Assembly (NCBI GenBank): GCA_002778965.1
Contig: PEXX01000007.1
Coordinates: forward strand, 1-10,793
Direction: 5' to 3'
DNA from: Candidatus Kuenenbacteria bacterium CG08_land_8_20_14_0_20_37_23
GTDB taxonomy: Bacteria; Patescibacteriota; Patescibacteriia; UBA2196; GWA2-42-15
Length of the DNA: 10,793 nt
The position numbers were made by a program, and so were the translations under genes. The notes under the pieces are model-generated. The model worked only from the letters and a program-made list of their open reading frames with translations. It had not been told where the DNA came from and did not search any database. Positions 1 through 5,705 of this stretch are shown here, in pieces (the first letter of the stretch is position 1; each line of letters starts with the position of its first letter).

Positions 1-56
1 TAATCATACAACATTCTACTGCCTTTTATCCATTTAAACTTGTAAATTATCCTCAT
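1..56 (-). CDS. 5' end of an unidentified gene, truncated by the window edge
   Basis: An open frame starts at the ATG at base 56 (minus strand) and runs off the left edge without a stop, giving 18 visible residues beginning MRIIYKFKWIKG. The start is chosen because a strong Shine-Dalgarno match, AAGGAG, lies six bases upstream, one of the few good ones in this window. The fragment is basic and hydrophobic but too short to assign to a family. It lies 63 bases after the nrdG stop on the same strand, so it may be the next gene of that transcript. The ribosome binding site is inside a small hairpin (see separate entry). No function is proposed. Confidence 0.45.
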   Translation of the reverse strand, partial: MRIIYKFKWIKGSRMLYD

Positions 57-60
57 TTTT

Positions 61-75
61 GACTCCTTTGGAGTC
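61..75 (-). promoter_or_regulatory. Small hairpin covering the ribosome binding site of the gene starting at base 56
   Basis: A perfect 6-bp inverted repeat (GACTCC, 3-base loop, GGAGTC) lies just upstream of the start codon at base 56. On the minus strand the right arm contains the GGAG of the Shine-Dalgarno sequence, so folding would hide it. The stem is not followed by a T-run on the minus strand, so it is not a normal terminator for nrdG. Translational control is an inference from geometry only; a 6-bp stem is short. Confidence 0.35.
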
Positions 76-119
76 CGAAATGTATCTGAACTTATTCAAC
101 ACTCCGGATAGATACCGGA

Positions 120-815
120 TCAATGCCTAAATTTGCAAAAGTCAACGTATTGGCGACAAAGCGTGGCCAGATCCTTCATTTCTTTGTCACTATAACTTTT
201 GTAATTTACAAAGGCTATATCATTCATCTTTTTAGCTGGTTCAAATTTTTGCAAATAATATCGTTTTGCCCCATGAATCATTTTTGCCATAGCGATTAAA
301 TCCTCTTTGATATGTAAAATTGGTAGAATTGTTGAACGGAATTCATAGTCTTTTGCTGATTTCATTATGATGCGAATACTCCTCATTATTTTTGAAAAAT
401 CAATACTCGCATTGGTAACTTTTTGATAACTGATCTCCGGGGCTTTAATGTCCATAGCCACATAATCAACTAAATTACTTTTAATCAATTTTTCAAGCAT
501 ATACGGATTAGATCCGTTTGTATCAATCTTGATCAAATATCCAATCTCTCTAATTTGTTTAATAAACCTGGGTAAATCTTTATGCATTGTTGGTTCACCG
601 CCAGTGATGACGACTGCGTCAAGCACTTTTTTTCTTTTCTGTAAAAATCTAAAAATTTTTTCTTCTTCGATGGCTTTTTCTTTGTTTATACACGTAACAA
701 GCTCTGGATTGTGGCAAAAACCGCAAACAAAATTACAGCCTGAAGTGAAAATAATCGCCGATACTTTACCAGTATAATCTTGAAGTGATGTTTTCTGCAA
801 TCCGCCAATAATCAT
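120..815 (-). CDS. nrdG: Anaerobic ribonucleotide reductase activating protein NrdG (radical SAM)
   Basis: This 231-aa protein is the activase that uses a 4Fe-4S cluster and S-adenosylmethionine to create the glycyl radical of class III ribonucleotide reductase. The radical SAM motif CxxxCxxC is visible at C27, C31 and C34 (GCNFVCGFC), followed by HNPEL, the GGEP motif at 72-75, KIDTNGS at 96-102 and MDIKAP near 121. Length and motifs fit the NrdG2-type activases (TIGR02495-like) better than the shorter E. coli-type NrdG. The ATG at 815 is preferred: it places IIGGLQKTSLQDY, the family's usual beginning, at the N-terminus. A TTG at 857 would add 14 hydrophobic residues of no known use. No Shine-Dalgarno is visible. 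It is the only gene here ending in TGA. It lies downstream of nrdR, nrdD and the glycyl-radical peptide gene and shares their pathway. Confidence 0.93.
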   Translation of the reverse strand: MIIGGLQKTSLQDYTGKVSAIIFTSGCNFVCGFCHNPELVTCINKEKAIEEEKIFRFLQKRKKVLDAVVITGGEPTMHKDLPRFIKQIREIGYLIKIDTNGSNPYMLEKLIKSNLVDYVAMDIKAPEISYQKVTNASIDFSKIMRSIRIIMKSAKDYEFRSTILPILHIKEDLIAMAKMIHGAKRYYLQKFEPAKKMNDIAFVNYKSYSDKEMKDLATLCRQYVDFCKFRH

Positions 816-915
816 AAAATAAAATAACGTAAAAAATAAATAGTCCACTGATAACAAAGCATTTCTCTTATAATTTTATAAACTGTCTGCGTATTATCCC
901 CGCATCTGATTTTAT

Positions 916-957
916 AATAAAAATTCTTCCTTGCCTATGAGCTTGCCACAAAGAAGA
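916..957 (-). terminator. Putative intrinsic terminator or attenuator before nrdG
   Basis: On the minus strand, ten bases (948-957, TCTTCTTTGT) can pair with 925-934 (GCAAGGAAGA) with two G-U pairs around a 13-base loop, followed by the T-rich run ATTTTTATT at 916-924. It lies 24 bases after the stop of the glycyl-radical peptide gene and about 100 bases before the nrdG start. It could end or dampen transcription before nrdG. The stem is only moderately stable, so partial read-through is plausible. No good promoter was found between it and nrdG. Confidence 0.4.
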
Positions 958-980
958 GCCTTGTTTTAAACAATGCTAGA

Positions 981-1145
981 CTAGAAATCGCGGCCGTCAT
1001 AATCCGCCGCCAGTTGTTTGTCATAAGTTTGCCGATCATCAAATTCAGCTCTCTTCCCTTCATTCCATTGATTAATGGGTCTTAAATAACCTACGACTCG
1101 TGAATATATTTCACAACGCGTTCTTTTTGTGTTCTGATTTCCCAT
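981..1145 (-). CDS. Separate glycyl-radical subunit (C-terminal segment) of class III ribonucleotide reductase
   Basis: A 54-aa protein carries the motif CEIYSRVVGYLRPINQWN, the conserved C-terminus of NrdD; G19 in RVVGY corresponds to the glycine that holds the stable radical. In ordinary NrdD proteins this segment directly follows the zinc knuckle in the same chain. Here it is its own gene, 85 bases after the nrdD stop and in a different frame. An in-frame TAA lies four codons upstream of its ATG, so it cannot simply be read from farther upstream. The downstream conserved tail (NEGKRAEF, DDRQTYD) is intact, which argues against decay. The protein probably docks on the NrdD body and is activated by NrdG, much as free-standing YfiD/GrcA supplies a glycyl radical to pyruvate formate-lyase; that analogy is an inference. 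No Shine-Dalgarno is obvious; AAAGG lies about 30 bases upstream. Confidence 0.9.
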   Translation of the reverse strand: MGNQNTKRTRCEIYSRVVGYLRPINQWNEGKRAEFDDRQTYDKQLAADYDGRDF

Positions 1146-1230
1146 ATATTTTTTTTAATTTTTAGAATATTCCAACCTTTAAATAATATCAATAAATTTA
1201 AAAACATCAAAAAAATTTAGTTTCGGATTT

Positions 1231-3333
1231 CTATTCTTCAAATAATTTTTCCTGCTTTGCGTCTATATTAGGAGATACAGCTATTTCTGTATAACCGATT
1301 TCCTTGTCGCATTTTGGACACCAATGATGCTCTCCAGCCAGATAGCCATGAATTGGGCATACACTAAAAGTAGGCGTTAAAGTGTAATATGGCAAAGTAT
1401 AGTTTTCAGCAATTTTTTTAATAAGCTTTTTTGTGGCTTGTATGGAAGGCATTTTCTCTCCCAAAAATCCGTGTAAAACTGTCCCGCCAGTATATCTTCT
1501 CTGCAGGCTATCCTGCAAATCAAGCGCCGTGAAAATATCATCACTAAAATTAACCGGCAGTTGTGATGAATTCGTATAATATGGCTTGGCCCCTCTTGTC
1601 TGGTAAGCCTCTTCATTGGCAACTTTAATATCGGCAAATCTCTTTTTATCAGCTTTTGCAAAACGATATGTTGTTCCTTCTCCTGGGGTTGCCTCCAGAT
1701 TATATAAATGACCTGTTTCTTCCTGAAATTCACTAATTTTCTCCCTCATATGGTCAAGAGTTTTCTCAGCGAATTTATGACCAATATGAGTTGTGATATT
1801 TTCTCCCGAAAAATTAGCTATTGATTCATTCAGCCCAAGTAGCCCAATCGTATTAAAATGATTTTTCCAATATTCCCCGAATTGATCTTTTATTCTCTTT
1901 AAATAAAATCTTGAATACGGATAAAGACCCATGTTTGTAAATTTTTCAATAACCTCTCTTTTCGTTTCTAGCGATTCCTTGGCTATTTCCATTAAAGTAT
2001 TAAGCCGTTTAAAATATTCCTCTTCGTCTTTTGATAAATAGCCAATTCTTGGCATATTAATCGTTACTACGCCAATGCTGCCAGTAAGCGGATTCGCGCC
2101 AAAAAGACCCCCGCCTCTTTTTTTAAGTTCTCTGTTGTCAAGCCTAAGACGACAGCACATACTTCTCGCATCATCCGGGTCCATGTCAGAATTAATGAAA
2201 TTAGAAAAATAAGGTATTCCATATTTTGCGGCCATTTCCCATACTGGATTAAGCATTTTATTATCCCAATCAAGATCTTTTGTTATATTGTATGTTGGTA
2301 TAGGAAAAGTAAATACTCTTCCCTTGGCATCGCCGACTAAATTCATCTCTGCATAAGCCCGATTGAACATGTCCATTTCTTTTTGAAAATCTTTGTATTT
2401 TTCATTTCTAACCTCACCACCTATAATAATATTTTCTTGCGCAAGTTTCCCAGATAATTTTAAGTCCATTGTAATATTGGTAAATGGCGTTTGAAAGCCT
2501 ACGCGGGTTGGAATATTCATATTAAACATAAATTCTTGCATCGCTTGCCTTACTTGCTTGTATTCAAGGCCATCAAAACGGATAAATGGGGACAGATATG
2601 TATCAAAGTTTGAGAAAGCCTGCGCGCCGTTCGCTTCTCCCTGCAAAGTATATAGAAAATTTACCACCATTCCAAGAGCGCTCCTAAAATGTTTTGGCGG
2701 ATTGCTTTGGACTTTACCCTCAACTCCAGTAAAACCATATAGCAAAAGATCTCTCATGTCCCATCCGCAACAGTAAGCCGCAAGAAGCTGCAAATCATGA
2801 ATATGTAAATCTCCCTCAACGTGCGCTCTCCTTACTTCTGGCGAATATACGGCACTCAACCAATAGTTTGCAGATATAGTGGAAGCAATATGATTATTCA
2901 ATCCTTGTAAAGAGTAGGCCATGTTGCTGTTTTCTTTGACTCGCCAATCGAGTTTATTCAAATATTGATCTATAAGATCGTTTGAATTAATAAATTTATT
3001 AAGATCTCTAATCCTAGCGTGTTGATCGCGATAAAGAATATATGCTTTAGCCACATCGACAAGACCCTCTTTTATAAGAATTTCCTCGACTGCGTCTTGA
3101 ATCTGCTCTACGCCAGGCAATGTGTGTCCATCAAATTTTTTGTCCAATATTTTGACAACTTTATTAGCCAACTTTTCAGCGATACCGCGATCCTCTTTGC
3201 CTGACACTCGCAAAGCTTTAAAAATTGCTGTCGTTATCTTGTCAGCGTCAAAGCTCATTATGCGGCCATCTCTTTTTTTTATTTGTTTGATCTGTGATTT
3301 AGCAGGCATTAAACATTGAGAAAAATTAATCAT
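1231..3333 (-). CDS. nrdD: Anaerobic ribonucleoside-triphosphate reductase, catalytic body (NrdD without glycyl-radical segment)
   Basis: A 700-aa class III reductase that makes deoxynucleotides from ribonucleotides without oxygen. An N-terminal ATP-cone (about 17-110, KKRDGRIMSFDADKI) gives allosteric activity control. The barrel holds the active-site cysteines at 393-394 (SMCCRLRLDN) and conserved stretches GGGLFGANPLTGSIG (407-421), RYTGGT (613-618) and YTLTPTFSVCP (650-660). A zinc knuckle follows with C659, H662, C672 and C675. After it the family normally continues into the RVxGY glycyl-radical loop. Here 25 unrelated residues follow and the frame ends at TAG; the loop is on the small gene at 981-1145. 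The start could be ATG 3333 or ATG 3309 (MPAKSQIKQ), neither with a clear ribosome binding site. nrdR lies 44 bases upstream, so the two are probably cotranscribed. Confidence 0.96.
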   Translation of the reverse strand: MINFSQCLMPAKSQIKQIKKRDGRIMSFDADKITTAIFKALRVSGKEDRGIAEKLANKVVKILDKKFDGHTLPGVEQIQDAVEEILIKEGLVDVAKAYILYRDQHARIRDLNKFINSNDLIDQYLNKLDWRVKENSNMAYSLQGLNNHIASTISANYWLSAVYSPEVRRAHVEGDLHIHDLQLLAAYCCGWDMRDLLLYGFTGVEGKVQSNPPKHFRSALGMVVNFLYTLQGEANGAQAFSNFDTYLSPFIRFDGLEYKQVRQAMQEFMFNMNIPTRVGFQTPFTNITMDLKLSGKLAQENIIIGGEVRNEKYKDFQKEMDMFNRAYAEMNLVGDAKGRVFTFPIPTYNITKDLDWDNKMLNPVWEMAAKYGIPYFSNFINSDMDPDDARSMCCRLRLDNRELKKRGGGLFGANPLTGSIGVVTINMPRIGYLSKDEEEYFKRLNTLMEIAKESLETKREVIEKFTNMGLYPYSRFYLKRIKDQFGEYWKNHFNTIGLLGLNESIANFSGENITTHIGHKFAEKTLDHMREKISEFQEETGHLYNLEATPGEGTTYRFAKADKKRFADIKVANEEAYQTRGAKPYYTNSSQLPVNFSDDIFTALDLQDSLQRRYTGGTVLHGFLGEKMPSIQATKKLIKKIAENYTLPYYTLTPTFSVCPIHGYLAGEHHWCPKCDKEIGYTEIAVSPNIDAKQEKLFEE

Positions 3334-3377
3334 CTATTTATTATTACCATTGCCGCATTTATGCCATACTGATATTA

Positions 3378-3839
3378 TTATTTTCTTTTATTGGCTATTT
3401 TTTTTAATTCCTTCTGAAATGTTTTAACGTCTTCAAATTGTCTATAAACTGAAGCAAAGCGGATATAAGCAATCTTGTCAAACTTACGCAAGTATCGCAT
3501 AACGATTTCACCGATTTCTCTACTGGTAATCTCATTTCTGCTTGATTTCTTCTGAATATCTCTTTCAATTTTGTTTAAAAGTAACTTAAATTGATCTTCG
3601 GTATAAGATCTTTTTTCTAACGCGTGCAAAACTCCTCTCTCTGCCTTTTCTCTTGAATATGTCTCCCGACGGCCATCCCTTTTAACAACCAGAAGATCTA
3701 AAATTTGCATTTCTTCATAAGTTGAAAATTTAAATCCGCATTTGCCGCATTTTCTTCTGCGCCGGACGCAAACGCCGCTGCTAGATAATCTTGAATCTAC
3801 AACTTTTGTATCTTTAAAATTGCAAACCGGACATTTCAT
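3378..3839 (-). CDS. nrdR: Transcriptional repressor NrdR
   Basis: A 153-aa zinc-ribbon and ATP-cone repressor of ribonucleotide reductase genes; the family is about 150 aa. The N-terminal zinc ribbon has C3, C6, C31 and C34 with the basic RRRRKCGKC stretch that contacts DNA. The ATP-cone (about 46-140) contains VVKRDGRRETYSREKAERG and ends with IRFASVYRQFEDV, and senses ATP/dATP. The ATG at 3839 is preferred because the zinc ribbon begins at residue 2-3, as in the family, and GGAG lies nine bases upstream. An alternative start at 3875 would add 12 residues. Its own upstream region carries two NrdR boxes inside and just after the promoter, so it is very probably self-regulated together with nrdD. 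Confidence 0.97.
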   Translation of the reverse strand: MKCPVCNFKDTKVVDSRLSSSGVCVRRRRKCGKCGFKFSTYEEMQILDLLVVKRDGRRETYSREKAERGVLHALEKRSYTEDQFKLLLNKIERDIQKKSSRNEITSREIGEIVMRYLRKFDKIAYIRFASVYRQFEDVKTFQKELKKIANKRK

Positions 3840-3954
3840 AACGTGTATCTCCAAATATATCTTCCATCCACTCAAAATTACAATTGATAGTTATATATTG
3901 AACAAAATATTGTCAGAAATACAGTATCAAAAAATATAAACACAAAGTAAATAA

Positions 3955-3970
3955 AAACTATATATTGTGT
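3955..3970. promoter_or_regulatory. NrdR box 1 (promoter-distal)
   Basis: The 16-mer AAACTATATATTGTGT matches the palindromic NrdR consensus ACACWATATATWGTGT at all but one position. It lies just downstream of the expected nrdR transcription start (about 3975, minus strand). Its centre is 33 bp from that of box 2, close to three helical turns, as is usual for paired NrdR sites. Confidence 0.8.
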
Positions 3971-3981
3971 AGCTACTACTA

Positions 3982-4009
3982 AGTATATCACAATATATAG
4001 TATTGTCAA
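3982..4009 (-). promoter_or_regulatory. Promoter of the nrdR-nrdD transcript
   Basis: On the minus strand a perfect -35 TTGACA (4004-4009) is followed by a 16-base spacer and -10 TATACT (3982-3987), preceded by TGA, an extended -10 element. Transcription would begin near 3975. NrdR box 2 fills the spacer and overlaps the -35 and -10 edges, and box 1 sits over the start region, so bound NrdR would block RNA polymerase. Confidence 0.8.
3988..4003. promoter_or_regulatory. NrdR box 2 (within the promoter spacer)
   Basis: The 16-mer TCACAATATATAGTAT matches the NrdR consensus ACACWATATATWGTGT at 14 of 16 positions. It fits exactly between the -35 (4004-4009) and -10 (3982-3987) of the nrdR promoter, the expected place for a repressor operator. 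Confidence 0.75.
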
Positions 4010-4163
4010 GGCCCCAAAAAAATAACCCGCCTGAAGAAAAAACAATACTCTTCTGCAAATCCGAAGCCTTTCTTTAAAATTAATTATATATCATTTTTTC
4101 TCGCTGTCCAAGATAAGTTATCCACCGTTTGCCTATTTAAGATATGGACATAAACTTTATTTA

Positions 4164-4493
4164 TTATCTATCATCACCGCTACCTCTCAAAACCCCCCTT
4201 GCGTGCCTTGAATACAGCTTAGTAAGATTAACTGTCGCAATATCATCAAGTGCAACATGAAGCTCTGATGCCAATTGGCTAATATACCACAAGACATCAC
4301 CTAACTCTTTTTTTATTTGCTCGCGCATATGCTCGTCTATTCGCCCACCATTGTCGCGAATAACTTTTTTAATCTTCTCTGCGACTTCGCCAGCTTCTCC
4401 GCAAAGTCCTAAAATAGGATATATGAAGTTGTTGCCCTTATTGGGATAAATAGCTGTTTTTCTTGATCGGCGCTGGTATTCTTCAAAATGCAT
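4164..4493 (-). CDS. MazG-type nucleoside triphosphate pyrophosphohydrolase
   Basis: A 109-aa all-helical NTP pyrophosphohydrolase of the MazG-like/dUTPase superfamily, which hydrolyses (d)NTPs to monophosphate and pyrophosphate. The metal-binding motif is visible as GEAGE (E33, E36) and KKELGD (E63, D66), the ExxE...ExxD pattern. The single-domain length fits MazG-like proteins rather than full two-domain MazG. It has its own promoter 27 bases upstream of the ATG. It lies immediately upstream of the nrdR operon on the same strand, so a role in cleaning or balancing the nucleotide pool is reasonable, but the exact substrate cannot be told from sequence. The C-terminal tail (HARGVLRGSGDDR) is polar and outside the fold. 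Confidence 0.88.
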   Translation of the reverse strand: MHFEEYQRRSRKTAIYPNKGNNFIYPILGLCGEAGEVAEKIKKVIRDNGGRIDEHMREQIKKELGDVLWYISQLASELHVALDDIATVNLTKLYSRHARGVLRGSGDDR

Positions 4494-4519
4494 ATTTTTA
4501 TTAGTCTGATTTAATATGT

Positions 4520-4548
4520 ATTATATCATTTTTTTAATCAGCAGTAAA
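4520..4548 (-). promoter_or_regulatory. Promoter of the MazG-like gene
   Basis: On the minus strand a consensus -10 TATAAT (4520-4525), preceded by TGA as an extended -10, lies 17 bases after a weaker -35 TTTACT (4543-4548). The start site would be near 4513, leaving a leader of about 20 bases. Confidence 0.65.
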
Positions 4549-4645
4549 ATTTTTAAATTTCTTAACAAAATCATCTATGTTCTCACGATCATGAGCGATT
4601 GGCTTACCGAAGAATGGCACAAAATTATTTGACTGATACAGAGTG

Positions 4646-4674
4646 TTGACACCTGAATTTAGATTAGTTATAAT
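4646..4674 (+). promoter_or_regulatory. Promoter of rplU
   Basis: A perfect consensus promoter: TTGACA (4646-4651), 17-base spacer, TATAAT (4669-4674). Transcription would start near 4682, about 22 bases before the rplU ATG. No Shine-Dalgarno is visible in that short leader. Confidence 0.88.
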
Positions 4675-4704
4675 ATATTTGTAATTAATGATTATTTTTT
4701 AGTT

Positions 4705-5019
4705 ATGAAATTAGCAGTTATTAAAACCGGCGGAAAACAGTATTTAGTCAAAGAAGGTGATATTTTGAGGGTGGAAAAATTATCTAAAGATAATGGAGAA
4801 AATATAGAATTTGAGACACTCCTAGTTATTGAGGAAGACGGCAATGACCTAAAGATTGGAAATACTGCTTTGAATAATATTAAAGTTCAAGCCAGAATCG
4901 TTGAGCAGGGAAGAGCAAAAAAAGTGAAAGTGGTGCATTATAAACCAAAGACAAGATACCATAAAGTCTATGGGCATAGACAACCTTTTTCCAAAGTTAA
5001 AATCGTTGCGGTGATTTAG
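4705..5019 (+). CDS. rplU: 50S ribosomal protein L21
   Basis: A 104-aa protein matching bacterial L21 throughout: N-terminal AVIKTGGKQYLVKEGD, central beta-strand region, and the conserved C-terminal block KVVHYKPKTRYHKVYGHRQP that contacts 23S rRNA. Length is standard. The ATG at 4705 gives the family N-terminus exactly. In many bacteria rpmA (L27) follows rplU; here it does not, and a terminator follows after about 20 bases, so rplU is a single-gene unit. Confidence 0.97.
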   Translation: MKLAVIKTGGKQYLVKEGDILRVEKLSKDNGENIEFETLLVIEEDGNDLKIGNTALNNIKVQARIVEQGRAKKVKVVHYKPKTRYHKVYGHRQPFSKVKIVAVI

Positions 5020-5042
5020 TTTTACAATCAATTGATATATTT

Positions 5043-5068
5043 AAAATCCCGGCATCAAGCGGGATTTT
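5043..5068. terminator. Bidirectional intrinsic terminator between rplU and recR
   Basis: A perfect 9-bp stem (AAAATCCCG at 5043-5051, CGGGATTTT at 5060-5068) with an 8-base loop. The AT end of the stem gives a T-rich tail in both directions (ATTTTGTATTTT on plus). It lies 23 bases after rplU and 20 bases after recR, which converge here, so it probably serves both. Confidence 0.88.
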
Positions 5069-5088
5069 GTATTTTGGAACTATTTTTT

Positions 5089-5694
5089 CTAAAGCTGTGA
5101 TCTGTTGTTTATTGCGTTTGACAATGTGATTTCATCAGCATATTCAATGTCGGCGCCCATAGGCAGACCGCGCGATAAACGTGTCAATTTGATATTTTTG
5201 AACTTTTGTCCAATCATTTTTTTGATATAAATAATTGTTGATTCTCCTTCAATTGTAGGGTTTAGGCCAAAAATAATTTCTCTAATTTGTTTATCATTGA
5301 GTCTTTCAATAAGGCTTTTGATGTTTAGCTTGTCAGGAGTAATGTTACTTATTGGTTCTATAAGTCCGCCAAGGACGTGATATAAGCCATGATAAACCGA
5401 GGTTTTTTCAAGACAGATGATGTCCTGTGCTTCTGCCACAACGCAGATTTTTGTTTTATCACGTCTCATATTTTCGCATATCTGGCACAGCGGCTTTTCA
5501 GAATAGTTGTTGCAAATTTTGCAATGACGTATTTGTTTGCCGACTGTTATGAGCGCGTTGGCGAATTCAATGAATGTGTTTTTATTATTTTTTTTGAGCA
5601 AATTAAATACCAACCGTTCAGCGGTTTTATCACCAAGTCCTGGCATGGCGCTGAAATTCGCTATGAGTTTTTTTATTGGTTCGGAGTATTGCAT
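5089..5694 (-). CDS. recR: Recombination mediator RecR
   Basis: A 201-aa RecR, the toroidal DNA-clamp-like protein that with RecO (and RecF) loads RecA onto SSB-covered gaps. An N-terminal helix-hairpin-helix (MPGLGDKTAERLVF, 17-30) is followed by a zinc finger with C58, C61, C70 and C73, a Toprim domain (about 82-175, ICVVAEAQDIICLE) and the C-terminal RLSRGLPMGADIEYADEIT stretch. Length is normal. The dnaB stop is 11 bases upstream, so recR is probably cotranscribed with dnaB. No Shine-Dalgarno is present in the short gap. Confidence 0.97.
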   Translation of the reverse strand: MQYSEPIKKLIANFSAMPGLGDKTAERLVFNLLKKNNKNTFIEFANALITVGKQIRHCKICNNYSEKPLCQICENMRRDKTKICVVAEAQDIICLEKTSVYHGLYHVLGGLIEPISNITPDKLNIKSLIERLNDKQIREIIFGLNPTIEGESTIIYIKKMIGQKFKNIKLTRLSRGLPMGADIEYADEITLSNAINNRSQL

Positions 5695-5705
5695 AATCAG
5701 ATTTT

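Larger units (their letters stand above)
3840..4163. other. 324-base non-coding region upstream of nrdR
   Basis: This gap holds the nrdR promoter and two NrdR boxes (listed separately), leaving a leader of about 135 bases before nrdR. Between the boxes and the stop of the MazG-like gene (4010-4163) the minus strand is T-rich, with a weak GAAGA/TCTTC hairpin followed by a T-run near 4016-4050 that might terminate the MazG transcript. I see no gene in either strand. One DnaA-box-like 9-mer at 4118-4126 is isolated and not interpreted as an origin. Confidence 0.6.

Noticed and set aside
103..119. TCCGG/CCGGA inverted repeat right after the nrdG stop
   Set aside because: Only a 5-bp stem and no T-run, so not supported as a terminator.
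120..122. Possible recoding of TGA (as in some candidate-phyla lineages), joining nrdG to the frame starting at 56
   Set aside because: The frame after TGA meets another TGA eight codons later, and all other genes are intact without in-frame TGA, so the standard code fits.
676..1230. Loss of the NrdD C-terminus by a single frameshift
   Set aside because: The small gene is 85 AT-rich bases away, has an in-frame stop just upstream of its own ATG, and a simple one- or two-base slip would not join the two frames.
4118..4126. DnaA-box-like TTATCCACC
   Set aside because: Single 8-of-9 match with no cluster of boxes and no dnaA or dnaN nearby; not an origin.
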